The notes under the pieces: generated by a model
Told to the model about the DNA's origin: nothing
Databases searched by the model: none
What the model saw: the letters and a program-made list of their open reading frames with translations, nothing else
Translations under genes and position numbers: made by a program
DNA from: Betaproteobacteria bacterium
GTDB taxonomy: Bacteria; Pseudomonadota; Gammaproteobacteria; Burkholderiales; Casimicrobiaceae
Length of the DNA stretch: 64,000 nt
Direction of reading: 5' to 3'
Assembly (NCBI GenBank): GCA_016716425.1
Contig: JADJWJ010000012.1
Location: 66,293-130,292, forward strand
Shown: positions 62,624 through 64,000 of the stretch, piece by piece
How positions within the stretch are numbered: the first letter of the stretch is position 1
How the letters are laid out: the number at the start of each line of letters is the position of its first letter

Positions 62624-63632
62624 ATGGGCATCGACCTCCCGCTGGTCTGGGCCGTCATCATCCTGTTCGGCGTGATGATGTACGTCGTGATGGACGGGTT
62701 CGACCTGGGCATCGGCATCCTCTATCCGTTCTTCCGCGACAAGGCCGACCGCGACGTGATGATGAACACCGTCGCGCCAGTGTGGGACGGCAACGAGACG
62801 TGGCTCGTGCTCGGGGGCGCCGGGCTGCTGGCGGCGTTCCCGCTCGCGTACTCGGTCGTGCTCTCGGCGTTCTACCTGCCGCTGATCTTCATGCTGCTGG
62901 GCCTCATCTTCCGCGGCGTCGCGTTCGAGTTCCGGTTCAAGGCGAGCGACGCCACGCGGCACTGGTGGGACAAGGCGTTCATCGGCGGCTCGGTCGCGGC
63001 GACGTTCTTCCAGGGGGCAACCCTCGGCGGCTTCATCGGCGGCATCCCGGTGGTGAACCGCGCTTACGCCGGCGGCCCGCTCGACTGGCTGACGCCGTTT
63101 TCCGTCTTCACGGGCGTGGGGCTCGTCGCCGCGTACGCGCTGCTCGGCAGCACGTGGCTCGTGATGAAGACCAAGGGCGACCTGCAGCGGCGGATGATCG
63201 CGCTGGCGCAGCCGCTGACGCTCGTGCTGCTCGCGGTCATCGTCGCGATCAGCGTGTGGACGCCGCTCACGCATCGCGAGATCGCGCAGCGGTGGTTCAC
63301 GTTTCCGAACATCGTCTGGTTCGCGCCGGTGCCGCTGCTGGTCGCGGTCGCTGCGTGGCGGCTCGTCGTCGCCTTGCGCGGGCAGCCGCACGCCGGCCCG
63401 TTCGTGCTGACGCTGTGCCTGACTCTTCCTGGGCTACAGCGGGCTCGGCATCAGCCTGTTCCCGCACATCATCCCGCCGGCGATCACGATCTGGGAGGCA
63501 TCGGCGCCGCCGCAGAGCCAGGGCTTCGCGCTGGTCGGCGCGCTCCTCATCATTCCGCTGATCCTCGGGTACACGGCGTGGGGTTACTGGGTGTTCCGCG
63601 GCAAGACCGACGCGGCGGACACGTACCACTGA
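62624..63632 (+). CDS. cioB: cytochrome bd-type quinol oxidase subunit II, frameshifted (CioB)
   Basis: This should be an about 335-residue polytopic subunit that stabilises the oxidase. It starts MGIDLPLVWAVIILFGVMMYVVMDGFDLGIG and keeps NTVAPVWDGNETWLVLGGAGLLAAFP. After LTLCL at about 63421 the frame breaks. One extra base near 63423 (ACTCTTC where ATCTTC is expected) sends it out of register. Removing it continues as FLGYSGLGISLFPHIIPPA, ending DAADTYH and TGA at 63630-63632. So the gene is either broken in this strain or carries an indel error. The last two helices are lost if the shift is real. Confidence 0.85.
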
Positions 63633-63874
63633 TGACGGGCGACGCGGGAGCGGCGCGTGGATTGCGGCGGCGCGAGTGGGCGCGGCGCGTGGGCTGGCTG
63701 GTCGCGTACTGGGCCGGCGGCGTGGCCGTGGTCGGCGTCGTCGCGTACGGGCTGCGGCGTCATGCGGTGGGTGGGGCTCGGCACGTAGTCCGCGCCCACC
63801 CCGGCCCCCCTGCGCCGGACGATTCTGGTGCCGCCGGAATCCCGGCGACCCCCGTCCCTGTCTGGTGGATTTAG
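63632..63874 (+). CDS. DUF2474-like small membrane peptide of the bd oxidase operon
   Basis: An 80-residue protein whose start overlaps the stop of the oxidase subunit (TGATG at 63630-63634). It has one transmembrane helix (about 17-37, RRVGWLVAYWAGGVAVVGVVAYGLRR), as in the DUF2474 peptides that often end cioAB operons. After about residue 45 the sequence is Pro/Ala-rich and unlike the family, so the natural stop may be missing or the tail may be extra. Its likely role is as a small accessory subunit of the oxidase. Confidence 0.65.
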   Translation: MTGDAGAARGLRRREWARRVGWLVAYWAGGVAVVGVVAYGLRRHAVGGARHVVRAHPGPPAPDDSGAAGIPATPVPVWWI

Positions 63875-63901
63875 CGAATGCGTGCCAAATCCACGTCCCG
63901 G

Positions 63902-63993
63902 TGTCATCCCGAGCGCTGCGAGGGATCTGCTTCTGCCGCGAATCATCGCGTTGCGTACGAGCGGATCCCTCGTTGCTGCGAACCTCGGGATGA
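63902..63993. repeat. MITE-like repeat, family D, with terminal inverted repeats
   Basis: GTCATCCCGAG at the left (63902) and CTCGGGATGAC at the right (63993) are perfect 11-base inverted ends of an about 92-base element. Inside lie GAGGGATC and GGATCCCTC. A decayed copy is at 33436. Confidence 0.85.
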
Positions 63994-64000
63994 CGCCGGG

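Overview
The window is about 64 kb of very GC-rich DNA, densely packed with genes. It looks like the chromosome of a betaproteobacterium close to the Burkholderiales. This is inferred from the birA-coaX-SPOR gene order, the two-gene cobalamin methionine synthase, a cyanide-insensitive (CioA-type) bd oxidase, a LivF-like transporter ATPase whose core resembles betaproteobacterial ones, and the repeat families typical of that group. There is no phage, integrase, transposase gene, CRISPR array or obvious biosynthetic cluster. One island (17.1-18.1 kb) is clearly foreign or decayed.

Layout. 0.2-3.7 kb: LivF-like ATPase, MmcQ/YjbR protein, PaaK-like acyl-CoA ligase and a Crp/Fnr regulator. 3.9-9.3 kb: gabD-type dehydrogenase and uppP (minus); DUF2892 protein and rhodanese behind a near-consensus sigma-70 promoter (plus); YidB-like protein, MscS channel and YceH (minus). 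9.5-12.0 kb: a tightly overlapping AmmeMemoRadiSam B-A-radical SAM operon. 12.3-15.0 kb: a NYN-LOTUS protein, then a palindromic Fur-box-like site in front of a small protein and a di-haem peroxidase lipoprotein. 15.0-19.7 kb: SEC-C protein, the wreck of an MmeI-like restriction-modification gene, an AT-rich patch and a stand-alone HipA/YjjJ kinase. 19.7-27.4 kb: thiC with a TPP riboswitch, a large cyclase-ATPase-TPR regulator and a secreted beta-propeller. tRNA-Gly(CCC) lies at 27.56 kb.

27.7-35.1 kb holds small proteins and then the most distinctive block: two different LarA-family proteins transcribed away from each other, followed by larC, larE and larB, which build the nickel-pincer cofactor. 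35.0-43.5 kb: CPA2 antiporter, M1 aminopeptidase, EamA transporter, 3-hydroxyisobutyrate dehydrogenase-like enzyme, epimerase and IMPase. 43.7-49.9 kb: birA, coaX, SPOR protein, acetyltransferase, two TPM proteins, methyltransferase and a second rhodanese. 50.1-56 kb: split metH, a DUF5648 protein and a lipoprotein. 56-61 kb: a run of minus-strand genes. 61.2-63.9 kb: cioA, a frameshifted cioB and a DUF2474 peptide.

The most striking feature not explained by the genes is the density of short palindromic intergenic repeats. At least six families are present, and most copies begin or end within a few to about 20 bases of a stop codon. One copy lies inside a reading frame and adds residues to the protein. 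Two single-base frameshifts (livF and cydB) and one run-on reading frame may be real decay or assembly errors.
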